14,726 nucleotides of DNA from JAJBWD01 sp041821285 (GCA_041821285.1 JBGUER010000077.1:1-14726), one strand, 5' to 3'; positions 1 to 6,881 are shown, counted from the stretch's first letter. Notes: generated by a model not told the origin, from the sequence alone. Numbers and translations: made by a program.

Positions 1-3
1 AAT

Positions 4-80
4 TGGCGACCCGGAAGGGGATCGAACCCTCGACCTCCGGCGTGACAGGCCGGCACTCTAACCAGCTGAGCCACCGGGCC
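4..80 (-). tRNA. tRNA-Asp (GUC anticodon)
   Basis: On the minus strand this 77-base stretch folds as a complete tRNA. A 7-bp acceptor stem (GGCCCGG with CCGGGTC, one G-U pair) is followed by discriminator G and an encoded CCA. The anticodon arm is CCGGC/GCCGG around loop CTGTCAC, giving anticodon GTC for aspartate. The T arm carries the standard TTCGATC loop. It is second in the operon, 5 bases downstream of tRNA-Val, and more tRNAs may follow beyond the window edge. Confidence 0.97.
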
Positions 81-85
81 GCATA

Positions 86-161
86 TGGTGGGAACAACAG
101 GGCTCGAACCTGTGACCCTCTGCTTGTAAGGCAGATGCTCTCCCAGCTGAGCTATGCTCCC
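86..161 (-). tRNA. tRNA-Val (UAC anticodon)
   Basis: This 76-base minus-strand tRNA has acceptor stem GGGAGCA/TGTTCCC, discriminator A and an encoded CCA. The anticodon loop CTTACAA lies between TCTGC and GCAGA, so the anticodon is TAC for valine. The T loop is TTCGAGC. It is the first gene of the tRNA operon, starting about 10 bases after the predicted transcription start of the promoter at 178-206. Confidence 0.97.
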
Positions 162-177
162 ACAAAAGACAATTCAA

Positions 178-206
178 ATTATATATCCAAAACTTAAATT
201 TGTCAA
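178..206 (-). promoter_or_regulatory. Consensus sigma-A promoter of the tRNA operon
   Basis: On the minus strand there is a perfect TTGACA (201-206), a 17-base spacer and a perfect TATAAT (178-183). It lies between the hslO stop codon and tRNA-Val. Both hexamers match the housekeeping consensus exactly, as expected for a strong stable-RNA promoter. No terminator is visible between hslO and this promoter. Confidence 0.92.
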
Positions 207-214
207 TAAAAACA

Positions 215-1099
215 TTAAATTTCTTTTAAAATATTACCAATATCCTCATTAGTAAATTTATATTTTTTATTACAAAAATGACAAACTAATTCTTCTTCTT
301 TACCATCCTCGTATATCTCATTTAAATCATTTTTCCCTATACTTATTAAAGCTTTTTCAACTCTTTCTCTTGAACAATCACATTTATAAGAAACTTCCTT
401 TTCTTCTAATATCTCAAGGTCCATATCTCCAAATATTTCATTTAAAATATCATATATAGAATAGCCTTCTGAAATAAACTCTGTTATAGATTTGATTTCT
501 TCTAATCTATAAGATATTATATCTGCAACTAAAGGATCTGCTCCTGGAAGCATTTGAATTATAAATCCACCTGAAGCTTTTATAGAAAGGTCTGGATTAA
601 CCAAAACACCTAGGCCTACAGCAGATGGTGTTTGTTCTGATGTAGTAAAATAATATGCTAGGTCATCACCTATTTCACCAGTAACTATTGGAGTTTTCCC
701 AATGTATGGCTCTTTTAAACCTAAGTCTTTTATAATCATTACTTCTCCATCTATTCCTATTGCGCTGCCAACATCTAGTTTCCCATTTTCTTTAAGGGGA
801 AGGTCTAGTTTAGGATTTCCCACATACCCTTTTACAGATATTCCATCATCAGTAGCATGTGCAGTAACTAAAGCACTACGAAGTGGTCCTCTTCCATCAA
901 TTTTTATTGTTAATGATTCTTTTTCTGATTTTAGCATTGCACCCATTAACGCTCCAGCAGTTAATAATCTTCCAAGAGAAGCTGATGCTACAGGTAGTGT
1001 TTTATGTGTATTTTGAGCTTCTGAAACTAGCTCTGTATCTATTGTAGCTATTATCCTTATTTCTTTATTGTGCGCAGTTGCATAAACTATTTTATCCAT
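215..1099 (-). CDS. hslO: Hsp33 redox-regulated molecular chaperone
   Basis: This is a 294-residue protein, the usual Hsp33 length. Hsp33 is a cytoplasmic holdase that is held inactive by zinc when reduced, and it binds unfolding proteins after oxidative stress has formed disulfides. The zinc-binding cysteines are all present near the C-terminus as a C-x-C pair (C240, C242) and a C-x-x-C pair (C273, C276). The N-terminal body carries family-typical stretches such as VASASLGRLLTAGALMG (about 37-53) and GGFIIQMLPGA (about 177-187). The start is ATG with SD AAAGGAGAT. The start codon lies inside the end of the upstream methyltransferase gene (8-base overlap), so the two are probably translationally coupled. 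No clear terminator follows before the tRNA promoter. Confidence 0.96.
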   Translation of the reverse strand: MDKIVYATAHNKEIRIIATIDTELVSEAQNTHKTLPVASASLGRLLTAGALMGAMLKSEKESLTIKIDGRGPLRSALVTAHATDDGISVKGYVGNPKLDLPLKENGKLDVGSAIGIDGEVMIIKDLGLKEPYIGKTPIVTGEIGDDLAYYFTTSEQTPSAVGLGVLVNPDLSIKASGGFIIQMLPGADPLVADIISYRLEEIKSITEFISEGYSIYDILNEIFGDMDLEILEEKEVSYKCDCSRERVEKALISIGKNDLNEIYEDGKEEELVCHFCNKKYKFTNEDIGNILKEI

Positions 1100-1847
1100 T
1101 TTTTATCTCCTTTTTATTCTTAAGTTTCAATACATAAACTATTCTTTCTGTTTTTTCACTTATAATATTTTCTGAATATCCATCATGTTTTTCTAATATT
1201 TCAAATCCACTGCTATCTATAAGCTCGTCCAAATACTCCTCTGTATATGCTCTTTCTAAATGTTCTTCATCAAATCTTATATATTTATCTTCATCTTTTA
1301 TAAAAAATGTAAGATACATATTAAGCAAATCATCTTCAAAATTATTTTCCCAGATATAATATACATCTTCATTATCATAATTATAAATATTATTTCCTAA
1401 TATATAAGATAATTTATAATAGGAATTTACATCAAATATAAATATACCTTCTTGCTCTAAATGCATATTTACATTGCAGAAGAATTTTTCTAAATCTGTT
1501 TTTTCAGTAAGATAATTCATAGAATCTAAACAACAAGTTATTAAATTGAATTTTTTATTCAAATTTATATCTGAAATATCTTGACATATAAGCTTAGTTT
1601 TATTTGATAATTTATTTTTAGCTAAAGTAAGCATATCAGAAGATAAATCCACGGCATAAGTCTGATTAAAATATTTTTCTATTTCACAAGTCATGTTTCC
1701 AGTTCCACAAGCAAGGTCTAAATATTCATTATATTCTATATTTCTATTTTTACAAATAGATATAATATATTTAGACCAATCTTTGTAATTTATATCTTTT
1801 GTAATAAGCTTATCGTATATAAAAGCAAAATCATTATAACAATCCAT
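1092..1847 (-). CDS. Class I SAM-dependent methyltransferase (substrate unknown)
   Basis: This 251-residue cytoplasmic protein has a Rossmann-type methyltransferase core. Motif I is LDLACGTG at residues 43-50 (SAM binding), the acidic end of strand 2 is VDLS at 66-69, and CQDISD (88-93) is the motif III region. The stretch around 100-112 (FNLITCCLDSMNYL) fits the motif IV/post-motif region of small-molecule or tRNA-type methyltransferases. The start is ATG preceded by TTGGAGATG. The gene ends inside hslO and begins 27 bases after the spore protein gene, with no terminator between, so the three minus-strand genes may share transcripts. The substrate cannot be read from sequence, and a stress or repair link through hslO is only inference. 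Confidence 0.88.
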   Translation of the reverse strand: MDCYNDFAFIYDKLITKDINYKDWSKYIISICKNRNIEYNEYLDLACGTGNMTCEIEKYFNQTYAVDLSSDMLTLAKNKLSNKTKLICQDISDINLNKKFNLITCCLDSMNYLTEKTDLEKFFCNVNMHLEQEGIFIFDVNSYYKLSYILGNNIYNYDNEDVYYIWENNFEDDLLNMYLTFFIKDEDKYIRFDEEHLERAYTEEYLDELIDSSGFEILEKHDGYSENIISEKTERIVYVLKLKNKKEIKNG

Positions 1848-1877
1848 TTAAACATCTCCAAATTATATTTTCATTTG

Positions 1878-2150
1878 TTATTTTACATTATTATCGTCAT
1901 AATTTCCATTAACAATTTCACTATTTTTAGGAATATGTAATATTTTTTTTCTTTTTGCCATCATACCACCTATTCTTCCTGTTTCTTCTGATGTTAAAGA
2001 AGCCCATCCTAATTCATCAACTTTATCCCTCAATCCAATTTCGTCAGCTATTTCATATTTTATTTTTTCTCTTAATTTTTCCATTTCTGAAAGTTCTTTA
2101 TGAGTCTTTAATTTTGATTTTATAACTTTTTTAAGCGGTGTCTTTCCCAT
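1878..2150 (-). CDS. Alpha/beta-type small acid-soluble spore protein, extended variant
   Basis: Alpha/beta SASPs coat DNA in the forespore, protect it from UV and chemicals, and are degraded by the germination protease GPR. The family core is visible: KYEIADEIGL (31-40), which contains a GPR-type cleavage site after E33, and GWASLTSEETGRIGG (48-62) followed by MMAKR. It differs from a typical 60-75-residue SASP in a basic N-terminal extension of about 28 residues (lysine-rich, starting MGKTPLKKVIKSKLK) and a C-terminal tail (about 71-90) ending in an Asp/Asn-rich stretch. KRKK replaces the usual KRLV. The start is ATG with a strong AGGAGG about 9 bases upstream. A sigma-G-like promoter lies upstream at 2188-2217. 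It is the first gene of a possible SASP-methyltransferase-hslO unit. Confidence 0.9.
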   Translation of the reverse strand: MGKTPLKKVIKSKLKTHKELSEMEKLREKIKYEIADEIGLRDKVDELGWASLTSEETGRIGGMMAKRKKILHIPKNSEIVNGNYDDNNVK

Positions 2151-2187
2151 AATATAATAAATGCCTCCTAAAAACTAATCTATCTAT

Positions 2188-2217
2188 TAGTTTTCACAAA
2201 ATTACATTTATTATTCA
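2188..2217 (-). promoter_or_regulatory. Sigma-G-like forespore promoter of the first SASP gene
   Basis: On the minus strand TGAATA (2212-2217) is followed by a 17-base spacer and AAAACTA (2188-2194). The forespore sigma-G pattern known from Bacillus is TGMATA-N17/18-CATACTA, so the -35 fits and the -10 matches 5 of 7. The predicted start near 2181 leaves a leader of about 30 bases that contains the AGGAGG. The same arrangement precedes the second SASP gene. The -10 overlaps one arm of a 9-bp palindrome (AAAACTAAT/ATTAGTTTT, 2171-2194). Confidence 0.72.
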
Positions 2218-2248
2218 CAAAAATATGCAACTAGTTAATTTTTAATAG

Positions 2249-2293
2249 TATAATAATAATATACTTTTAATATTTAAATTAATAAGTTATAAT
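2249..2293 (+). promoter_or_regulatory. Candidate sigma-A -10 elements upstream of dapA
   Basis: Two perfect TATAAT hexamers occur at 2249-2254 and 2288-2293 in the 187-base gap between the divergent SASP and dapA genes. Neither has a good TTGACA at the right distance, so which one is used is uncertain in such A+T-rich DNA. No lysine riboswitch or T-box leader is recognisable here, and the leader would be at most about 80 bases. Confidence 0.3.
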
Positions 2294-2337
2294 TTAAATA
2301 TTAAATTTTAAAATATTAATTTAAAGGAGTAGAAGCT

Positions 2338-3216
2338 ATGAGTATATTTAAAGGTTCTGGTGTAGCAATAATAACTCCATTTTTAGAAAATGGTATAGAC
2401 TTCAAAAAACTCGAAGAACTTATTAACTGGCAAATAGACGAAAAAACTGACTCTATTATTGTCTGTGGAACTACCGGTGAAGCCTCAACTATGTCTCTTG
2501 AAGAAAAGAAAGAAGCAATCAAATTTACATTAGATATTGTTAATAAAAGAGTTCCTGTTATTGCTGGAACAGGAAGTAACAATACTAAAGCTGCAATAGA
2601 ATTAAGCAAATGGGCAGAAAGCATTGGCGTAGATGGACTTCTTCTTATTACCCCATACTACAATAAAACTACACAAAAGGGGTTAATCGAGCATTACACT
2701 GCAATCGCTGAAAATGTTAACACTCCAATAATAGTATACAATGTACCTAGTAGAACTGGCCTAAATATATTACCAATTACTCTTAAAAAACTAAGCAGTA
2801 TAGATAATATAGTTGCTGTAAAAGAAGCTAGCGGCAACATTTCACAAATAGCAGAAATAAAAGCTTTATGCAAAGATGATCTAGATGTTTATTCTGGAAA
2901 TGATAACGAAATTGTACCAATAATGGCTCTTGGTGGAATAGGGGTCATTTCAGTACTAGCCAATATAGTACCTAGAAAAACCCATGATATAGCGAGTTAC
3001 ATGTTAGAAAAAAAATATGAAGAAGCTTTATCTCTTCAATTAGAAGCTATTTCTTTAATAAAAGCTATATTTATTGAAACTAACCCTATACCAGTTAAAA
3101 CCGCATTAAATTTAATGGGGAAAAATGTAGGCGCACTAAGACTTCCTCTATGTGAAATGGAAGATAAAAATTTAGATTTACTAAAAAATGAAATGAAAGA
3201 GTATGGATTACTCTAG
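2338..3216 (+). CDS. dapA: 4-hydroxy-tetrahydrodipicolinate synthase
   Basis: DapA condenses pyruvate with aspartate semialdehyde, the first committed step of lysine/diaminopimelate synthesis and, in spore formers, of the route to dipicolinate. At 292 residues it has normal length. It carries the TIM-barrel family motifs: GTTGEAS (44-50) with the catalytic threonine, YYNK (107-110), YNVPSRTG (134-141) with the catalytic tyrosine, and VAVKEASG (159-166) with Schiff-base lysine K162. The start is ATG with SD AAAGGAG 8 bases upstream. dapB follows after 13 bases, so the two form an operon. A divergent SASP gene lies upstream. Confidence 0.97.
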   Translation: MSIFKGSGVAIITPFLENGIDFKKLEELINWQIDEKTDSIIVCGTTGEASTMSLEEKKEAIKFTLDIVNKRVPVIAGTGSNNTKAAIELSKWAESIGVDGLLLITPYYNKTTQKGLIEHYTAIAENVNTPIIVYNVPSRTGLNILPITLKKLSSIDNIVAVKEASGNISQIAEIKALCKDDLDVYSGNDNEIVPIMALGGIGVISVLANIVPRKTHDIASYMLEKKYEEALSLQLEAISLIKAIFIETNPIPVKTALNLMGKNVGALRLPLCEMEDKNLDLLKNEMKEYGLL

Positions 3217-3229
3217 ATAGGAGCGAATT

Positions 3230-3988
3230 ATGATTAAAATAGTATTAGTTGGATGTTCAGGAAGAATGGGAAATGCTATATCTTCTTTAGTTAAAACAAA
3301 AAACGAATTTTCTATATCAGCAGGTGTTGATAAAAACAAAAATGAAAATGTTGATTACCCTATTTATTCTGAAATCTTTGATATTAAAGAAGATTTTGAT
3401 GCAGTTCTTGATTTTTCAAGACCAGCGTCTTTAGATTCTCTTTTGAAATTTTGCAAAGATAATAAAAAACCACTTGTTCTTTGCACAACAGGTTATGATG
3501 AAGGACAGCTTAAAGCTATTGAAGTGGCAAGTTTAGATATTCCTTTATTTAAATCTGCAAATATGTCTATAGGTATAAACATAATAAGCTCTGTGCTAAA
3601 AAACATCAGTAGCTTTTTATATGAAGATTTTGATATAGAAATAATAGAAAAGCATCACAATCAAAAGGTAGATTCTCCAAGTGGAACTGCTATACTTTTA
3701 GCTGATTCTATAAAAAACTCTTTAGATACTCCTGTAGATTATGTTTATGGTAGAGAAGGAATAAAGAAAAGAGATAAGGCTGAAATAGGAATTCACGCTG
3801 TTCGAGGTGGAAATATAGTTGGAGAACATTCAGTTATATTCGCTGGTGGCTATGAAACTATAGAAATAAAGCATAGTGCTATGTCTAGAGAAGTTTTTGC
3901 ATTAGGTTCTCTTAAAGCTTGTGAATTTATGAAAGATAAAGAAAATGGATTTTATTCCATGGACGATGTTATCAAATTAAATAAATAA
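3230..3988 (+). CDS. dapB: 4-hydroxy-tetrahydrodipicolinate reductase
   Basis: DapB reduces the DapA product with NAD(P)H to tetrahydrodipicolinate, the substrate of DapH. The 252-residue protein starts with a Rossmann nucleotide-binding loop (VGCSGRMG, 7-14). Its catalytic segment is EKHHNQKVDSPSGTA (140-154), with the conserved His pair at 142-143, Lys146 and the GT that contacts substrate. CTTGYD (85-90) is another family landmark. The start is ATG with SD ATAGGAG directly after the dapA stop. A strong terminator follows 4 bases after the stop codon, ending the dapAB operon. Confidence 0.96.
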   Translation: MIKIVLVGCSGRMGNAISSLVKTKNEFSISAGVDKNKNENVDYPIYSEIFDIKEDFDAVLDFSRPASLDSLLKFCKDNKKPLVLCTTGYDEGQLKAIEVASLDIPLFKSANMSIGINIISSVLKNISSFLYEDFDIEIIEKHHNQKVDSPSGTAILLADSIKNSLDTPVDYVYGREGIKKRDKAEIGIHAVRGGNIVGEHSVIFAGGYETIEIKHSAMSREVFALGSLKACEFMKDKENGFYSMDDVIKLNK

Positions 3989-3992
3989 GATT

Positions 3993-4024
3993 AAAGCTGC
4001 TAGTTGATTCTCTAGCAGCTTTTT
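3993..4024 (+). terminator. Rho-independent terminator shared by dapB and patA
   Basis: An 11-bp stem, AAAGCTGCTAG (3993-4003) with CTAGCAGCTTT (4012-4022), has an 8-base loop and ends in a T run to 4024. It terminates dapAB on plus. On minus the same hairpin is followed by a poorer T-tract, and the stop codon of the converging aminotransferase (4012-4014) lies inside the stem, so it probably acts on both transcripts. Confidence 0.9.
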
Positions 4025-5157
4025 ATAAATCTTTCTAGTCTATTTAATGCTTCTGTTAAAACCTCTTCACTACAGCAATAAGATATCCTTATATAACCTT
4101 CTCCACCATTTCCAAAGGCGCTACCTGGAACTACAGCTAATTTCTCTTGTTCTAATAATTTATCGCAAAATTTCTCAGATGATATCTTATATTTTTTTAT
4201 TGAAGGGAATATATAAAAAGCTCCTTTAGGCAGATTAGTTTTAAGTCCCATAGCATTTAATCTTTCATAAACTAAATCTCTTCTTTTTTTAAATTCATCC
4301 CTCATATAGTCTACATCATCCATACAATATTTAAGGCCTGTAACAACTCCATACTGAACTATAGATGGTGCGCAAGATACATTGTATTGGTGCACTTTTA
4401 TTATATTTTTTATTATTTTTTCACTAGCACACAAATATCCTAGTCTAAGACCTGTCATTGAAAACATTTTAGAAAATCCACTTATTAATATTATTTTATC
4501 CTTTATATCTTTATAACTTGCTATGGAATAATAATCTTCATAACAGATAGAACTATATATCTCATCAGAAATAACTAAAATATCATTTTCTAAAATTATT
4601 TTATGAAGTCTTTCTAAATCTATTTTATTAATTACAGCTCCTGTTGGATTTGATGGAAAAGATAAAACTAAGATTTTAGGGTTTTCATCCTTTATCAATT
4701 TTTCCAAAGAATCTATGTCTATAGAAAAGTCTTCATTTAGTTTGTAATCAATAGCACAAGCCCCCATAAGATTTACTATGCTGTTATAAGCAGGATAAGC
4801 TATGGATGGAATTAGGACCTTGTCTCCCCTATTTAAAAGGGCTTTGAAGGATATATATAATGCTTCGCTTCCTCCCACAGTAATAATCACATTGTCTTTT
4901 GAATAAACTAAGTTTTGGCAAGATAAAAATTTACATATTTCATCCCTAAGCTCTGGTATACCTGCATTTTCTGTATATCTTGTTTTATCATCATTTATTG
5001 CTTGTATTATTGATTGTTTTATTTTTGAAGGAACTGGGAAGTCTGGTTGTCCAAGTGTTAAAGATAAAGCATCTTCATACTTAGATACCTTATTAAAAAA
5101 TTTTCTTATTCCTGATATTTCAATACTTTCTACTTCACTAGAAAACATATTATCCAT
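4012..5157 (-). CDS. patA: PLP-dependent aminotransferase, probable N-acetyl-LL-diaminopimelate aminotransferase
   Basis: With the start chosen here the protein has 381 residues. It is a fold-type I class I/II aminotransferase: PSNPTG (about 168-173), SDEIY (197-201) with the aspartate that pairs with the PLP ring nitrogen, and SGFSKMFSMTGLRLGY with Schiff-base lysine near 230. The opening EIEISGIRKF, SLTLGQPDF, KVHQYNVSCA and GAFYIFPSIK closely resemble Bacillus PatA as I recall it, the enzyme that transaminates the product of the DapH step. Its position between dapB and dapH supports that role. The frame is open to a TTG at 5226. ATG at 5157 is preferred because AAGGAGGAG lies 3 bases upstream and a strong promoter (5185-5213) sits inside the longer version. 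A general aromatic or aspartate aminotransferase is the alternative. Confidence 0.85.
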   Translation of the reverse strand: MDNMFSSEVESIEISGIRKFFNKVSKYEDALSLTLGQPDFPVPSKIKQSIIQAINDDKTRYTENAGIPELRDEICKFLSCQNLVYSKDNVIITVGGSEALYISFKALLNRGDKVLIPSIAYPAYNSIVNLMGACAIDYKLNEDFSIDIDSLEKLIKDENPKILVLSFPSNPTGAVINKIDLERLHKIILENDILVISDEIYSSICYEDYYSIASYKDIKDKIILISGFSKMFSMTGLRLGYLCASEKIIKNIIKVHQYNVSCAPSIVQYGVVTGLKYCMDDVDYMRDEFKKRRDLVYERLNAMGLKTNLPKGAFYIFPSIKKYKISSEKFCDKLLEQEKLAVVPGSAFGNGGEGYIRISYCCSEEVLTEALNRLERFIKSC

Positions 5158-5184
5158 AAACTCCTCCTTAGGATTTTTAAGGTA

Positions 5185-5213
5185 ATTATAATACTGATTA
5201 TAAATTTTATCAA
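5185..5213 (-). promoter_or_regulatory. Sigma-A promoter of patA
   Basis: On the minus strand TTGATA (5208-5213), a 17-base spacer and a perfect TATAAT (5185-5190) predict a start near 5178. That leaves a leader of about 20 bases containing AAGGAGGAG before the ATG at 5157. This placement argues against the upstream TTG start. It lies back to back with the dapH promoter, with 18 bp between the two -35 hexamers. Confidence 0.82.
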
Positions 5214-5231
5214 TTATTATCCTCAATTTTC

Positions 5232-5261
5232 TTGATTAAATATGCATTATTGTGATATTAT
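5232..5261 (+). promoter_or_regulatory. Sigma-A promoter of dapH, with extended -10
   Basis: TTGATT (5232-5237) is followed by 18 bases and TATTAT (5256-5261). The bases TGA directly before the -10 make an extended -10 element. The predicted start near 5268 gives a leader of about 27 bases with GAGGAG at 5281-5286. Confidence 0.6.
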
Positions 5262-5294
5262 TATTAAAAATATACTAAGAGAGGAGATTTTTAC

Positions 5295-6005
5295 ATGGAA
5301 TATGATTTAACTAATCCTTATGAAATTGCAAGATACATAAAAGAGTCTAAAAAGACTACCCCTGTTAAAGCTTATGTAGATGGAGATATGACAGGTTGTG
5401 ATTTTAAAACATTAGAACATTTTGGAGGAAATAATTTTTATGTTTTATTTGGAGAGGGCCATGAAGTAGTTGCCTTTTTAGAAGATAATAAAGCTAAAAT
5501 AAGTAATTTTAAATTGGAACAAGATAGAAGAAATTCTGCTATTCCTCTTTTAAATGTACTAAATGTAAATGCCAGAATAGAACCAGGTGCTATAATCCGT
5601 GATCGTGTTTCTATTGGAGATAATGCTGTTATCATGATGGGTGCAGTAATTAATATTGGTGCGGAAATAGGCGAAGGTGCTATGATTGATATGAATGCCG
5701 TTGTTGGTGCCCGTGGCAAAATAGGAAATAACGTTCATCTTGGTGCTGGAGCTGTAGTTGCTGGCGTTTTAGAGCCTCCTAGTAAGGATCCTTGTATAAT
5801 AGAAGATAATGTGTTAATCGGTGCAAATGCAGTTATTTTAGAAGGAATAAAAATAGGTAAAGGTTCTGTAGTTGCAGCAGGTTCCGTAGTTATTGACGAT
5901 GTACCTGCAAATGTAGTTGTAGCTGGTACCCCTGCTAAAATAATAAAAAATGTAGATGATAAAACTAAAGATAAAACAATAATATTAGAAGACTTAAGAA
6001 AATAA
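5295..6005 (+). CDS. dapH: Tetrahydrodipicolinate N-acetyltransferase
   Basis: DapH transfers acetyl from acetyl-CoA to tetrahydrodipicolinate, which defines the acetylase branch of diaminopimelate synthesis. The 236-residue length equals that of Bacillus DapH. Residues 1-90 form the N-terminal domain ending in QDRRNSAIP (76-84). From ARIEPGAIIRD (93-103) onward are the hexapeptide repeats of a left-handed beta-helix (IGDNAV, IGAEIGEGAMID, IGNNVHLGAGAVVAG, IGANAV, IGKGSVVAAGSVV), closing with the family-typical VVAGTPAKII (208-217). The start is ATG with GAGGAG 8 bases upstream. It is a single-gene unit with its own promoter and terminator, divergent from patA, which encodes the likely next enzyme. 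The deacetylase that completes the branch is not in this window. Confidence 0.95.
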   Translation: MEYDLTNPYEIARYIKESKKTTPVKAYVDGDMTGCDFKTLEHFGGNNFYVLFGEGHEVVAFLEDNKAKISNFKLEQDRRNSAIPLLNVLNVNARIEPGAIIRDRVSIGDNAVIMMGAVINIGAEIGEGAMIDMNAVVGARGKIGNNVHLGAGAVVAGVLEPPSKDPCIIEDNVLIGANAVILEGIKIGKGSVVAAGSVVIDDVPANVVVAGTPAKIIKNVDDKTKDKTIILEDLRK

Positions 6006-6016
6006 ATAAAATATTT

Positions 6017-6058
6017 AAAGGGACTAACTATTTATAATAATAGTTAGTCCCTTTTTTT
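6017..6058 (+). terminator. Rho-independent terminator after dapH
   Basis: A 14-bp perfect stem, AAAGGGACTAACTA (6017-6030) with TAGTTAGTCCCTTT (6041-6054), has a 10-base loop and seven Ts (6052-6058). The converging minus-strand gene stops at 6065, so the hairpin can also end that transcript, with a weaker T-rich tail. Confidence 0.94.
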
Positions 6059-6064
6059 ATGTTT

Positions 6065-6757
6065 CTAACTTACTTCACCAAACTCTTTATTTTTTATATC
6101 TTCACACTCTTCTTTTTCAACACTTTCCTCGCCATCTTCTTTTACTCTTTCAATTTTTGAAATAGATACTTCATAAGCTTGTTTTTTTATAATTTGTTCT
6201 TCTCCTATTTTCTTTTGATATTCTCTACTTTGCAGTCTTCCCCAAATTTTTATATTTTGGCCTACTTCTAAATCCTTACAAAATCTTGAATTTCTTCCCC
6301 AAGCTATGGTAGGAATATAGTCTGATTTATTATAAGGTCTATTTACTGCAATCAACATATCAGCTATTTCTCTGCCAAAAGGAGTAGTTCTATAAACAGG
6401 TCTTTTACATATGAACCCATCTAAAAAGATTTGGTTAGGATTTTTACTTCGTTCTGTACAATATTGAATATTTCTAGCAAATACAGTCAATATAAGTCTA
6501 TTAGAACCATCAACAAATTTATTGTACGATCTTAACTGCCCCTCCACTACTACATCAATGCCTACTTTAAAGTCTATTCCCGTCAAAAGTCTTTCGGATA
6601 TAGTTACACATAGCCTATCAGTTGCTTCACTTAATCTTGTAACGTCAATCATAAAATTATAAAAACCCTCTCCATACATTTCGTGACTGAATTCAAGCCC
6701 GGATACTACCTCACCTTCTAAATAAATTTTATTGTTTAACATCAAATTGTCCATCAT
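6065..6757 (-). CDS. SSB-like protein with two tandem OB folds
   Basis: This 230-residue protein is built from two stretches that each look like a single-stranded DNA-binding (SSB/PriB-type) OB fold. The first runs about 8-100: NKIYLEGEVVSG at its start, VVVEGQLRSY at 69-78, and a closing strand that ends ARNIQYC. The second runs about 107-203: NQIFLDGFICKRPVYRTTPFG, AVNRPY, IPTIAWGR, VGQNIKIWGRLQSREY, then YEVSISKIE. The second is the more canonical. The tail (206-230) is Glu-rich but lacks the DDDIPF-type tip that recruits partners in housekeeping SSB. The start is ATG with AAGGAG 9 bases upstream. A sigma-A promoter lies in the end of the upstream deacetylase gene. It probably binds ssDNA, but is unlikely to be the essential SSB, which normally sits between rpsF and rpsR. 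The exact role is unknown. Confidence 0.8.
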   Translation of the reverse strand: MMDNLMLNNKIYLEGEVVSGLEFSHEMYGEGFYNFMIDVTRLSEATDRLCVTISERLLTGIDFKVGIDVVVEGQLRSYNKFVDGSNRLILTVFARNIQYCTERSKNPNQIFLDGFICKRPVYRTTPFGREIADMLIAVNRPYNKSDYIPTIAWGRNSRFCKDLEVGQNIKIWGRLQSREYQKKIGEEQIIKKQAYEVSISKIERVKEDGEESVEKEECEDIKNKEFGEVS

Positions 6758-6851
6758 AACCCCTCTCTCCTTGGTTTTTTTCTTTCTAAAAAATATTATT
6801 CATAAGTTTACTAAATTATTACTATATTTCATTATTTCTTATTACTTTTCC

Positions 6852-6881
6852 ATTATAATACAATTGCACTATAAATATCAA
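6852..6881 (-). promoter_or_regulatory. Sigma-A promoter of the tandem OB-fold gene
   Basis: On the minus strand TTGATA (6876-6881), an 18-base spacer and a perfect TATAAT (6852-6857) predict a start near 6845 and a leader of about 88 bases. The -35 overlaps the stop codon region of the upstream deacetylase gene, so the OB-fold gene need not depend on transcription of that gene. Confidence 0.65.

Noticed and set aside
3..197. A 64-codon plus-strand open frame at the left edge
   Set aside because: It lies across two tRNA genes on the opposite strand and their promoter; the frame is a by-product of the tRNA sequence.
702..1016. Plus-strand open frame of 104 codons inside hslO
   Set aside because: It is antisense to a clear Hsp33 gene and has no family resemblance. 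The same applies to frames at 2316-2624, 4047-4229, 5438-5719, 6732-6920, 10643-10828 and 14332-14529.
2171..2194. AAAACTAAT/ATTAGTTTT hairpin as a terminator
   Set aside because: It is pure A+T apart from one G-C pair, has no upstream gene to terminate, and overlaps the sigma-G-like -10. It is better read as part of the promoter region.
2151..2337. Lysine riboswitch or T-box upstream of dapA
   Set aside because: The gap lacks the conserved purine-rich and stem elements, and both strands are nearly pure A+T.
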